DNA of 64,000 nt, taken from positions 922,091 to 986,090 of the forward strand of contig NZ_FQWQ01000003.1 in the NCBI RefSeq assembly GCF_900129725.1. Reading direction: 5' to 3'. This document shows, piece by piece, positions 32,478 through 40,801 of this stretch. The translations under genes and the position numbers were made by a program. The notes under the pieces are model-generated. The model was not told where the DNA came from. It saw only the letters and a list, made by a program, of their open reading frames with translations, and did not search any database. The DNA is from Chryseolinea serpens. GTDB lineage: Bacteria > Bacteroidota > Bacteroidia > Cytophagales > Cyclobacteriaceae. The first letter of the stretch is position 1, and the number at the start of each line of letters is the position of its first letter.

Positions 32478-33962
32478 ATGAGAGTATTCGCATGGTCGCT
32501 ATTCCTTATCGCTTCAGCGGTAGTGGTAAAGGGTCAATCCAAAATCGAAAAGGAGAGCAAGGCTGAATATACGGTGGAGGAGATCCGCCAGGACTATTTG
32601 ATCTTTCGAAAAGCGCTGGAAACCACGTATCCCAGCCTCTACCGGTTTGAAGACAGTGTAAGCGTTACCCGGTATTTGGACGATCAATTCAAAGCGTTGG
32701 ATCGGTCCATGGCTGAGCTCGAATTTTATAAGATCATCGCACTGACTTGCGCGCATATCAATGATGAGCATATCATTCCAACGCCCTCTCAAGACTATTA
32801 CCAGTCGTTACAAAACGCCGATCACTATTTTCCATTTTCGTTGAAGGTCCTTGACAGGCGGTTATTTATTTATAAGAATTTCAATCTTCAGCAAACACTT
32901 CCTGTGGGAGCTGAAATTCTTTTCATCAATGGACATTCCGCCGAAGAAATCCTGAATATTTTGCTGCCGACCATTCCGTCTGATGGCTACATCCAAACCT
33001 TTAATATCCGTCATCTCGAAGATTACAGCATGACGCAAAACGAAAGCCTCTTTGATTTGAATTATCCGATTTTTGTTGAGAGGACAAACACATTCAGGAT
33101 CGAGTTTATTCACCCGCAATCAAGATCAAAGAAAAGCACCGTAACGATAAAGGGTCTTTCCTTTCAGGACTACAGGAAGTTTTACAATGAACGGATCGGG
33201 TATAAAGCGCCGTTAGAATTCAAATATCTTCAAAACGATATAGCGTATCTGCGGATCGCTTCCTTTTTGAGATATCACAGAAATGATTTCAAGCAGGACT
33301 TCAATAATTTGTATGACAGTATTTTCAAGCAACTGAATAAGAAGAATGCAAAAAATCTGATCTTAGATCTAAGAAACAATGAAGGCGGTGACGGATCCGG
33401 CGAAAAGCTGATCACCTATCTCATCACCAAGCCTTATAAGCACTACGACTACACCGAAGAAAAGTTCGTGGGCTATCCGCCGGTGGTCGATTACCTGGAA
33501 AATGGAAAGGACCTGCGTTTTAATGATTCGCTCGTCTACAAAACCAATTCCGGGGTGTATCGGCTAAAAGACGAATACTTCAATAATCTTTACAAAACGC
33601 AGCCCCCCAACAAGGACCATTATAAAGGGAAGATCTATGTCTTGATGAACGGGGCCTCCGGCTCGATGGCATCGGTGGTGGCCACCTTCTTGAAGGCGAG
33701 CGACAGGGCCGTTTTTATTGGTGAGGAAGGTGGTGGGACCATGGAGGGAAACACATCGGATTCGTTTGCAAAACTTCAGTTGCCCAATACCAAAATAAGG
33801 GTGGAAATTCCGCTAACGAAGAAGGTGAACAATGTGGAATTTATGAAAGGGAGGGGTGTGTTTCCTGACTATTATGTGAGTCCTAAAATTGAAGATATTA
33901 TGCGGGGGGTGGATACGGAGCTGAATTTTGTGCTGAATTTGATTTCAACGAAGAAGGGATGA
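32478..33962 (+). CDS. S41 family peptidase (C-terminal processing type)
   Basis: 494 residues from the ATG at 32478, which starts a signal peptide (MRVFAWSLFLIASAVVVKGQ). Residues about 30-120 are a helical N-terminal domain; a PDZ-less or weak PDZ part follows (LPVGAEILFINGHSAEEIL). The S41 core runs from about 235, with DLRNNEGGDG and the nucleophile Ser in MNGASGSMASVVA, then GEEGGGTMEGN. It may process or degrade periplasmic proteins. The 32101-32477 gap upstream holds no gene. Confidence 0.85.
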   Translation: MRVFAWSLFLIASAVVVKGQSKIEKESKAEYTVEEIRQDYLIFRKALETTYPSLYRFEDSVSVTRYLDDQFKALDRSMAELEFYKIIALTCAHINDEHIIPTPSQDYYQSLQNADHYFPFSLKVLDRRLFIYKNFNLQQTLPVGAEILFINGHSAEEILNILLPTIPSDGYIQTFNIRHLEDYSMTQNESLFDLNYPIFVERTNTFRIEFIHPQSRSKKSTVTIKGLSFQDYRKFYNERIGYKAPLEFKYLQNDIAYLRIASFLRYHRNDFKQDFNNLYDSIFKQLNKKNAKNLILDLRNNEGGDGSGEKLITYLITKPYKHYDYTEEKFVGYPPVVDYLENGKDLRFNDSLVYKTNSGVYRLKDEYFNNLYKTQPPNKDHYKGKIYVLMNGASGSMASVVATFLKASDRAVFIGEEGGGTMEGNTSDSFAKLQLPNTKIRVEIPLTKKVNNVEFMKGRGVFPDYYVSPKIEDIMRGVDTELNFVLNLISTKKG

Positions 33963-34100
33963 GCGTTAGGCAGGGTGCCGGTGCGGCAAAGGTTGTAACG
34001 CCATGCAACGGTATGGGAGGGGTTATTTTTCTTGCGATGGGTGCCGTTGGGGTATTTATCAATGGCGATAGGGGGGATGAAAGCATTTGGAAAAAATAGT

Positions 34101-34108
34101 ATCTTTGC
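34101..34108 (+). promoter_or_regulatory. Candidate -7 promoter element (TATCTTTG)
   Basis: A full match to TAnnTTTG, 23 bases before the start of the 74-residue gene. No -33 box was found at the normal distance. Confidence 0.45.
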
Positions 34109-34130
34109 CACGCTGTAATCTTTAGATCCC

Positions 34131-34355
34131 ATGAGCATTTTCGGCTTCCTCATCCTGGTCGGTATCGGAGTATTCCTTTACAAAACTTATTTCAGCAACA
34201 ACACTTACGAAACGAAAGACGAGCGCTACAACGCGGAGCGCAATAAAAGACAACAGGAATTGGATCGCCTGCTCGACAAGATTGCCAACCGGGGCATGGA
34301 CAGTCTCAGTGAACAGGAGCGCCGTCGCCTGGATGAGCTTTCGGGGAAGCGATGA
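34131..34355 (+). CDS. Small DUF6576-like membrane protein
   Basis: 74 residues with one N-terminal membrane helix and a C-terminal helical hairpin (LDRLLDKIANRGMDSLSEQE), the pattern of the DUF6576 C-terminal motif often found at the ends of rhomboid proteins (LDxI...G.DSL...E...L). Probably a membrane-tethered adaptor; function unknown. The next gene starts 5 bases downstream in a longer reading, though its likely start is further on. Confidence 0.6.
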   Translation: MSIFGFLILVGIGVFLYKTYFSNNTYETKDERYNAERNKRQQELDRLLDKIANRGMDSLSEQERRRLDELSGKR

Positions 34356-34417
34356 TTTGAATGACTATTATATATATTGCGCTATTAAAACTGTTCTCAG
34401 GCCATTTGCCGTTTGAC

Positions 34418-35632
34418 ATGAATCGACTCAAAAACATTTCCCTGCACGTTATTCTTGGCGTCTCGTTTCTTCTTTCCAGCTGTCATAAAGATGACGAAGT
34501 CACTGGCCCTCACACGATCTTAACGCTACAGGTGGACGCGGGATATACCCTGGCTACCGACGACAACTGGATCTTTGCAACCGATGACGCGGGGGAAGTA
34601 TTGGATGTGAAATCCTATGCCGGGGGAGAGACCGTCACGCTGGTCAGCGATAAAGCGGGAGACAAGATTACCGTCACGTTTTTCAGGCATCACGAGGCAT
34701 CGTCAAAGACAAGCATTTTTAATACCTATGCCGGCATCCCCAGCGGCACCGCATTGCACTTAATAGTGCCGGCGCCCTCGCGTCGTGAGTCTTTGCCGGG
34801 TAAGGCTACTTTTATGATCTCAAATTTTCATCCCGGCTCTTCATTCGTGCAATTTTCGAACGGCGATTCGTATAGCGCCTCCGGCACCATAACTTCCACT
34901 GAGGCGGATATGGAGGTTTCCTTTTATGGCGTACCGTCCGATTTTGTTTTGTCTGGGTATCGCGCGGGCGTGCCCGTGTACAATTGGGCGAAGGAGGTGA
35001 AGGATGGCGATATCATTAAACGTGACTTTGACACAGACTTCGTCGCTTTACCACACCAACGAACATTGGACTTTGAAGGTGTGAATACAGCTACCCTATC
35101 CAGTTCGGACGGGAAATCGAATTTTAGTATTCTGGACACGTATTCGCTTATGGGAACGGCCTATGCCACCGACCATCCGGTCATTGGTTATCTCGACGGT
35201 TTTGCTAGTAACCTCCTGGTCGTCACCAACACAAAGGCCAATGGACGGGTAAGCTATCGGAACGACGGAGAGATCGATTTTTCGTTTACGATGCCCACGT
35301 TCACCTTTTCACTCCAGAGTAATGGCATACGGGATCTCGCGTTCAGCTTCTCGGAAGACCACAATTACTATTTTTCCAACTGGGATTATACGCAAGACAC
35401 GGAGTGGATCAGGTGGTATTTCAGCGCACCCGCTGGTGTGTCGACAAAGAGCTTGTCAGTTCCCCATGAAATTGCGGCGAAGTATTCTCAGATCGACGTG
35501 AGCAAGTTCGTGCTTTTGAGTATCAATTTCACGAAGATCATAGAAGGAGCATCCTATCCGCAGGACATGCCGGGTATGAAAACAAGTGATGACAAAACCA
35601 GGAAACAGTATACCTTCTCTCCGAAACTCTGA
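34418..35632 (+). CDS. Lipoprotein of a three-member paralogous family (member 3)
   Basis: 404 residues from the ATG at 34418, which gives a lipoprotein signal (GVSFLLSSCHKDDE); an earlier ATG at 34361 adds a leader without a signal. It shares ILTLQVDAGYTLATDDNWIF, EVLDVKSYAGGETVTLVS, SFYGVPSDFVLSGYRAGVPV and HPVIGYLDGF with the two other members. Function unknown. Confidence 0.75.
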   Translation: MNRLKNISLHVILGVSFLLSSCHKDDEVTGPHTILTLQVDAGYTLATDDNWIFATDDAGEVLDVKSYAGGETVTLVSDKAGDKITVTFFRHHEASSKTSIFNTYAGIPSGTALHLIVPAPSRRESLPGKATFMISNFHPGSSFVQFSNGDSYSASGTITSTEADMEVSFYGVPSDFVLSGYRAGVPVYNWAKEVKDGDIIKRDFDTDFVALPHQRTLDFEGVNTATLSSSDGKSNFSILDTYSLMGTAYATDHPVIGYLDGFASNLLVVTNTKANGRVSYRNDGEIDFSFTMPTFTFSLQSNGIRDLAFSFSEDHNYYFSNWDYTQDTEWIRWYFSAPAGVSTKSLSVPHEIAAKYSQIDVSKFVLLSINFTKIIEGASYPQDMPGMKTSDDKTRKQYTFSPKL

Positions 35633-35766
35633 TGGTGGTTGAAGGCGCACGGATGCGGAACACTCGCTCCGGATCTTTGGCCATGAAAAAATATATGGTC
35701 CGTCTTTTGTGAGCGCTCAATAACTGCCATTATGATCGTGCGTTCACTCCTTCACGGCAGCATTGT

Positions 35767-35804
35767 CAATTCTCAAAAAGCATGCCCTACTAAAGTGAGA
35801 ATTG
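35767..35804. promoter_or_regulatory. Inverted repeat upstream of the C25 peptidase gene
   Basis: CAATTCTCA (35767-35775) and TGAGAATTG (35796-35804) form a perfect 9-bp inverted repeat with 20 bases between, in the 35633-35932 gap. Possible operator; not confirmed by a recognisable promoter. Confidence 0.3.
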
Positions 35805-35843
35805 TGTTTGCTGTTCCGATCTAATTTTCCAATTTCGAACCCC

Positions 35844-35883
35844 AGAGCCCATCTGACTGCATCATCGCAGTGAGATGGGCTCT
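35844..35883 (+). terminator. Long hairpin with TTT tail before the C25 peptidase gene
   Basis: AGAGCCCATCT (35844-35854) pairs with AGATGGGCTCT (35873-35883), and an inner ACTGC/GCAGT stem extends it to about 17 pairs; TTGCGTTT follows. It may end the transcript of the lipoprotein upstream or act as a leader attenuator of the C25 gene 50 bases downstream. Confidence 0.5.
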
Positions 35884-35932
35884 TTGCGTTTAAATGTTTG
35901 TGTTCGGAGTAATCACCTAAATACAAAAAAAC

Positions 35933-38900
35933 ATGAAAGTACACTTGAGCAATCAGAAAGAGCACCAGAGTGTTGAGAACGCTTTCGCTTTCAGAATTGA
36001 GATGAGTCCTGAGGAGTTCAGGATCAAGGAAACGCCTTTTGGCGTGCGGTTTGAATACAGCAAAGAGTTTAAGAGTATGAACGAGCCCGGCACGCCGGCC
36101 TTGCCTTCGAAGATTGTGAACGTGGCCTTGCCGGGCAACGCCAGCCGTCTGAAGCTGGAGACCACTGTGGAGTCGTCGAAGAAACTTTTTAAAAAGCCCG
36201 TGTTCGTCATGCCTGTGCAAGACCTGCAGGTGGCGTCGGCACGCGAGAACTTTCGCGTTGAAAAGCAACGGATGGAATCCATCAATCGCGCCGTCGAACA
36301 ACTGGAGCAAGAGCCTCGGGCCATCCCTTTTTCGCATGGCGCCATGCCCGACCCCAAAGTGTACAATGAATTTTTAAGCAAGCCTGTTCCCGTTGCCGAA
36401 CTGCTGCACACCACGCTGGCGGGCAACAACCTGATTGCCGCCATTCGTGTGAACCCCATCACGATCGGTTCCGATTTTATCCCCGTGTTGAACGAGGTGA
36501 TCGACCTGCTGATCACCTATAAGATCCAGCGATCGGAAAAGATCGACCGCAAGACCACCATGCGCTCGCTCTCGCCGAACAAAACCATTCAGCAGAGCCT
36601 GGTCGATCAGCTGAAGGAAACCGTGATCAATCCCCGCGAGGTCATCGACATCACGCACATTCCCTGGTTTGTGTTTGGTCAATACGACTACCTGGTCATC
36701 ACCGACAACAAGCGGTGGAACAGCGAGACCCTGGAGCCGTCGACGGCGGTGGGCGACATGGTGACGGCCTTTGCTAAGCTGGTTGAATGGAAACGCGAAA
36801 AAGGCTTGAAGGCTCGCGTGGTCACCATCACCGACATTATGAACGGCGTCTATGGCAACTTCAAGACCGGCGCAGTCGATCTGCAGGAAGTGATCCGCAA
36901 TTTCATGAAACATGCACACTCCGCCTGGGGTGTTACCTGGTGTCTGCTCGGCGGCGACATCGAGATCGTGCCGGTGCGCCTGGCAGCGGGCGAATGCCGT
37001 GGCGATGTGACCGAGCAAACCGCCAACAATCCGCCTCACGACAACGAAGCTTTCTGGACGGGAACGTTCACCAAGATCAAAGCCGTTTCGCTGGGCGAAT
37101 GGTTTAGCGTGAACGACAGCTACCTGAAACTCACCAACAAGACCACCGGCAGACTGATCCCCAAAAAAGCGCCGTTGAATCATCTCACCATCCATCCGCT
37201 TGAAAACGTCCGCATCAACGGACTCATCCATTTGCCGATCGATTTCTTTGAAACGACCGCGCAATTCCAACACCGGCTCGGATGGTATTTTTGCACCGAC
37301 GAAACGTACACGACATATTCCTCCACGCCGACCAACTTTGTGCGGGTGGATGGCGATGCGTCCATCATCCATGCGCCGCTGCGGTTCCACTATACCTGGA
37401 ACACCATACCCACCGACTTCTACTACGCCAGTCTTTTCGGACCAAACTATGGCATCGCCGGCAAACACGACTGGGACGCCAACAACAACCGGCTGTATGG
37501 ACAACACGAATACGCCAGCGACTTTGACCCGGTGAACTGGCACGCCGACATCATGGTGGGCCGCGCCCCGGCGTCGACGCCTGCGGAAGCGGAAGTTTTT
37601 GTAGACAAAGTTATGGCCTACGAGAAATTCAGAATGGAAGACGGCACGTCGCTCGATCGCAACTACCTCGACAAGATGTTGCTGGTGTCCACCAACTGGG
37701 GAGGCCGGATCGGCTATTGGGCCAGTTCAACGAATCCGCCACCGGCCGGACAATTCTATACCGATGCCGCGCATAGCCGCGCTATTCTTCAAACGAATGC
37801 CGACTTCACGCGTGACTGGGAGTGGGAACTGATCTCCTGGATCAACGATACCGATGTGTGGCTGATCCCTTACGATCGAAATGCCGCACCTGGTGTTCGC
37901 GGTTGGTACTACGCTTTTAGCCCCACCGATCTGCGGCCCGCTATTATAGAGTTCAACCTGCCGTGGGGCGTCCACTTCGAGTTCCCGATGATCACCAACA
38001 CCATCGTGATCTATGGAAACGCATCGGACATTGCACCGCAGTTGTTTATCCTCGATCGCACCGAAGCCGATGGTTCCATGATGGACTCCGAAGCTTTGCG
38101 CGAACAGATCGACGCCGAGTTGCCGCTCTTCCGGCGGTTCAATCGCCTCTATGAAGATATAGACAGTTTGCCGATAGCCAACCGGAATGCTGCACCGGTG
38201 CAGCGGTTTACGGATGCTGCCCTGGAAACGGCACTCAACGACGGTCACCACTTCCTCAGTTTGTCGGGACATGGGTCGATGGGTGGTTGTTGTGGTGTGA
38301 ACAGTTGGACGGCCGGCAACGCCACCAACGGCAACAAATATTTTATTGCCTTTGCCGACTCGTGTCTTACCAATGACTATGAATATGCCGACTCGATGTC
38401 GGAGAGCCTGGTCAACAATCCACACGGTGGCGCGGTGGCCTACGTGGGGCACACGCGGTTTTCCTGGATTGGGTTGGGCGATGACTTTGAGCGGGCGTTC
38501 TTCCATGAGTTGGTGAATACGCGGCACATTGGTCTGATGCACAACAGCCGGTTGAATGTGCTGTTGACGAGCAGCCGGGGCCCGCTGGATCATTATAACA
38601 AGTGGTCGGTGCTGGCGTTGAACCTGCTGGGCGATCCGGAGATGGAAGTGCGGAAGACGAAACCGGCGATCATCATACCGCATGTTTACTTTGAACTGGA
38701 GCGTTTGTATATCAAAGTATTTGAAGGTGGATTTGCGCGGAAGCAGATCACGGACTTCCAGGTGCGCATCACCACGCAAGAACTGTCGCAGGCGCTGGTG
38801 CCGGATGAAGATGGTAAGATCCCGTTTGAGAAGGATTGGTTGTTGCAGGAGAAATTGATGGTGTCTATCACTGTTGATAATGGCATTCCGTATACCATGA

Positions 38901-39052
38901 CGGGTGAGGAGATCCAGGCGCGGATGATCATGTCGAGGCAGGAGGAAGCTGCGGCGGATGTACCGGAAGCAGAGGCCAGCCCTCAACAAGAGATGACGAA
39001 GGCGACGAGCAAAGTGGCTCCGGCGGAGAGTGAGTTATTGTTGCATTCATAG
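35933..39052 (+). CDS. Gingipain-like C25 family cysteine peptidase, no signal peptide (putative eCIS cargo)
   Basis: 1039 residues. The core has the C25 caspase-like signature: WCLLGGDIEIVPVRLA near 342, the catalytic His780 in SLSGHGSMGGC and catalytic Cys811 in FADSCLTND, and LNLLGDPEME at the end of the catalytic domain, followed by a beta-sandwich (about 920-1000). A propeptide-like N-terminal region (about 1-150) precedes it. The protein begins MKVHLSNQKEHQ with no hydrophobic signal, and there is no T9SS sorting domain, unlike secreted gingipains. It stands directly before the eCIS operon and ends in its own terminator (39076). A cytoplasmic protease loaded into the particle, or one that matures particle proteins, is the best reading; unproven. 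Confidence 0.8.
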   Translation: MKVHLSNQKEHQSVENAFAFRIEMSPEEFRIKETPFGVRFEYSKEFKSMNEPGTPALPSKIVNVALPGNASRLKLETTVESSKKLFKKPVFVMPVQDLQVASARENFRVEKQRMESINRAVEQLEQEPRAIPFSHGAMPDPKVYNEFLSKPVPVAELLHTTLAGNNLIAAIRVNPITIGSDFIPVLNEVIDLLITYKIQRSEKIDRKTTMRSLSPNKTIQQSLVDQLKETVINPREVIDITHIPWFVFGQYDYLVITDNKRWNSETLEPSTAVGDMVTAFAKLVEWKREKGLKARVVTITDIMNGVYGNFKTGAVDLQEVIRNFMKHAHSAWGVTWCLLGGDIEIVPVRLAAGECRGDVTEQTANNPPHDNEAFWTGTFTKIKAVSLGEWFSVNDSYLKLTNKTTGRLIPKKAPLNHLTIHPLENVRINGLIHLPIDFFETTAQFQHRLGWYFCTDETYTTYSSTPTNFVRVDGDASIIHAPLRFHYTWNTIPTDFYYASLFGPNYGIAGKHDWDANNNRLYGQHEYASDFDPVNWHADIMVGRAPASTPAEAEVFVDKVMAYEKFRMEDGTSLDRNYLDKMLLVSTNWGGRIGYWASSTNPPPAGQFYTDAAHSRAILQTNADFTRDWEWELISWINDTDVWLIPYDRNAAPGVRGWYYAFSPTDLRPAIIEFNLPWGVHFEFPMITNTIVIYGNASDIAPQLFILDRTEADGSMMDSEALREQIDAELPLFRRFNRLYEDIDSLPIANRNAAPVQRFTDAALETALNDGHHFLSLSGHGSMGGCCGVNSWTAGNATNGNKYFIAFADSCLTNDYEYADSMSESLVNNPHGGAVAYVGHTRFSWIGLGDDFERAFFHELVNTRHIGLMHNSRLNVLLTSSRGPLDHYNKWSVLALNLLGDPEMEVRKTKPAIIIPHVYFELERLYIKVFEGGFARKQITDFQVRITTQELSQALVPDEDGKIPFEKDWLLQEKLMVSITVDNGIPYTMTGEEIQARMIMSRQEEAAADVPEAEASPQQEMTKATSKVAPAESELLLHS

Positions 39053-39075
39053 TATTTGTTGATGTCTGAGAAGGT

Positions 39076-39110
39076 GAAGCCCGGGTGTGTGCCTGGGCTT
39101 CTTTTTTTTT
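39076..39110 (+). terminator. Strong intrinsic terminator after the C25 gene
   Basis: GAAGCCCGGG and CCTGGGCTTC pair around TGTGTG, followed by nine T. It separates the C25 transcript from the eCIS operon. Confidence 0.9.
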
Positions 39111-39178
39111 AAACCGCCTCACCTGGTTTTTTTCTACCTATATTCATCTAGCAGAAAAACTGGTCACTGAAAAAATCA

Positions 39179-39206
39179 TTTGTGAATTCGTTGCATCTTA
39201 TTTTTG
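39179..39206 (+). promoter_or_regulatory. Candidate eCIS operon promoter 1
   Basis: TTTG (39179-39182), 16-base spacer, TATTTTTG (39199-39206): Bacteroidota -33/-7 pattern, about 260 bases before the first operon gene. Confidence 0.45.
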
Positions 39207-39241
39207 ACCCGCCTATATTCAATCATGGTTAGCGCAGTTGT

Positions 39242-39270
39242 TTTGACCCGCTCAAAGAAAAATATTTTTG
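39242..39270 (+). promoter_or_regulatory. Candidate eCIS operon promoter 2
   Basis: TTTG (39242-39245), 17-base spacer, TATTTTTG (39263-39270), a full -33/-7 match. It would give a leader of about 190 bases before the ATG at 39467. The 39053-39466 gap otherwise holds only the terminator and promoter 1. Confidence 0.5.
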
Positions 39271-39466
39271 CTCTACCATTTTTCAGGTGATTGTTGTTTG
39301 CAAAACAAATGCGATCTATTCGCAAACACAAGAACCCTTCGATGATTTGACCGCTCGGCACACAGGCTATTGAAAATTCTCAGGGCGGCCCGTATTGGTA
39401 GCTGTACAATTTGTATTGACACAGAACGAGTTCACTCGATCACACTTAACTCTTTATTGACGTTTT

Positions 39467-40057
39467 ATGATACCAGAGGCCCTTACCGTTATCGTCGGTT
39501 TGATCAACGAATTCATCTTGCCGGGACACACCGATGAACCGCTGGTGTTGTCGAACATTTCGCGGGTGAACGACGGCGACGAGTTCACGCAGAACATGAA
39601 AGACAAACTGGTGTTGTCCATTGTCAATATAGAAGAGGATCGCGTGGCTAAGTCGCCCGATAATTTTATGAAGGAGAATAACCTGATCCGCTATAAAAAT
39701 CCGGCGATTCACCTGAACCTTACCTTGCTCTTTGCTGCCACGCACGACGACTATCCGAAGGCGATCGCGTTACTGGAAAAGATCGTTCGGTTTTTTCAGA
39801 TCAAGTATGTGTTCACGCCGGGCGACACACCCGAGCTGGCCACGGCGAACATGATCAACGACTTCAATGTCGAGAAGCTGATCTTCGATTGGATGAACCT
39901 GAACCTTGAACAAGTCCATCAGCTGTGGACAACGTTGGGTGGCCATTATATTCCTTCGGTCATCTTCAAGCTGCGCATGATCACCATCGACGAGCACAAG
40001 ATCCAGAAGGATGCATTGCCCATCAAGGAAATCACTACTGACGTTGGACATTCATGA
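39467..40057 (+). CDS. eCIS cap/terminator protein, DUF4255 (Pvc16 N-terminal-like)
   Basis: 196 residues with the DUF4255 pattern: the N-terminal helix PEALTVIVGLINEFIL, LVLSNISRVNDGD, a central HLNLTLLFAATHDDYPKAIALLEKIVRFFQ, and a C-terminal LNLEQVHQLWTTLGGHYIPSVIFKLRMITID. In Photorhabdus virulence cassette (PVC) nomenclature this family is Pvc16, the cap that ends the tube and sheath. It is the first gene of the structural operon, and its TGA overlaps the next ATG by 4 bases. Confidence 0.9.
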   Translation: MIPEALTVIVGLINEFILPGHTDEPLVLSNISRVNDGDEFTQNMKDKLVLSIVNIEEDRVAKSPDNFMKENNLIRYKNPAIHLNLTLLFAATHDDYPKAIALLEKIVRFFQIKYVFTPGDTPELATANMINDFNVEKLIFDWMNLNLEQVHQLWTTLGGHYIPSVIFKLRMITIDEHKIQKDALPIKEITTDVGHS

Positions 40058-40767
40058 TCGCGGACACCATTCATATCGCCTACCGGATCTTGTTCTCCCT
40101 TCAATTGGAAATGGAAGGCTATAAGGACGATCTCACTCCGTTTGTCAGGATCATCCCCGACGCGGCGACGGAAGAGCGGTTTGCTTCTTATGGGATGCTG
40201 ATCAGGCGGCAGCGGGGTGCGTATGTGGCGTTGATCGATGTGGTGCCGGAAGGACCAGACCTTGGCAAACCGGAGATCGCATTGAAGGTTCCTGAGATCT
40301 TTCGGTTCGAGGTGCAATTGGATGCCAGCCTGTTGAGCCGGTGTCACCTCGCGTCGTATGATTTTGTGGATCATGTCCTATACATCTCCAACGAAGCCAA
40401 CAATGTGGTGGGCACCGACGTGTTGCTCACGCAGCCGTTGGCCACCTATAATAATGTTGATACTTATAAGAAGGGCTACCTGGTGAAATCCGGTGGTGCG
40501 TATTATAAGGCGATCAAGGAAAGCAGCAGCGGCGATGTGCACGTGGTGAGCGAACCGGACTATTGGAAGCTCATCCCCGACAACACCTACATCAGCCAGA
40601 CCGACTTGCGCACACGGGCGTCGTTCACCACACCGGTGAATAGTCAGACGATCATTGTGGCGGAGGTAAAGCACAACGCGGCGTTGAACGCCAACTATCG
40701 ATTGTTGGATGGGGCGTTGCGTTGCAGGGAAATCAAGTACACAACAAAACTTCTCGTTTCTATATGA
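40054..40767 (+). CDS. Unknown eCIS operon protein with CBM5/12-like segment
   Basis: 237 residues, translationally coupled to the cap gene. Residues 1-110 are unrecognised beta strands. Residues about 137-173 (DTYKKGYLVKSGGAYYKAIK, ...DYWKLIP) follow the small carbohydrate-binding pattern Y..G..V..G..Y.A....S....W as in CBM5/12 domains. A second beta-rich part follows. In eCIS operons of this type a gene in this slot is found between cap and sheath, but I know no established role. It could decorate the particle end. No signal peptide. Confidence 0.55.
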   Translation: MIADTIHIAYRILFSLQLEMEGYKDDLTPFVRIIPDAATEERFASYGMLIRRQRGAYVALIDVVPEGPDLGKPEIALKVPEIFRFEVQLDASLLSRCHLASYDFVDHVLYISNEANNVVGTDVLLTQPLATYNNVDTYKKGYLVKSGGAYYKAIKESSSGDVHVVSEPDYWKLIPDNTYISQTDLRTRASFTTPVNSQTIIVAEVKHNAALNANYRLLDGALRCREIKYTTKLLVSI

Positions 40768-40801
40768 TTTAAGTAAGCCATAACCTTTAAAAAAACTCTC
40801 T

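Noticed and set aside
37727-38989. Minus-strand open frame opposite the C25 gene
   Set aside because: Shadow of the catalytic part of the C25 peptidase.
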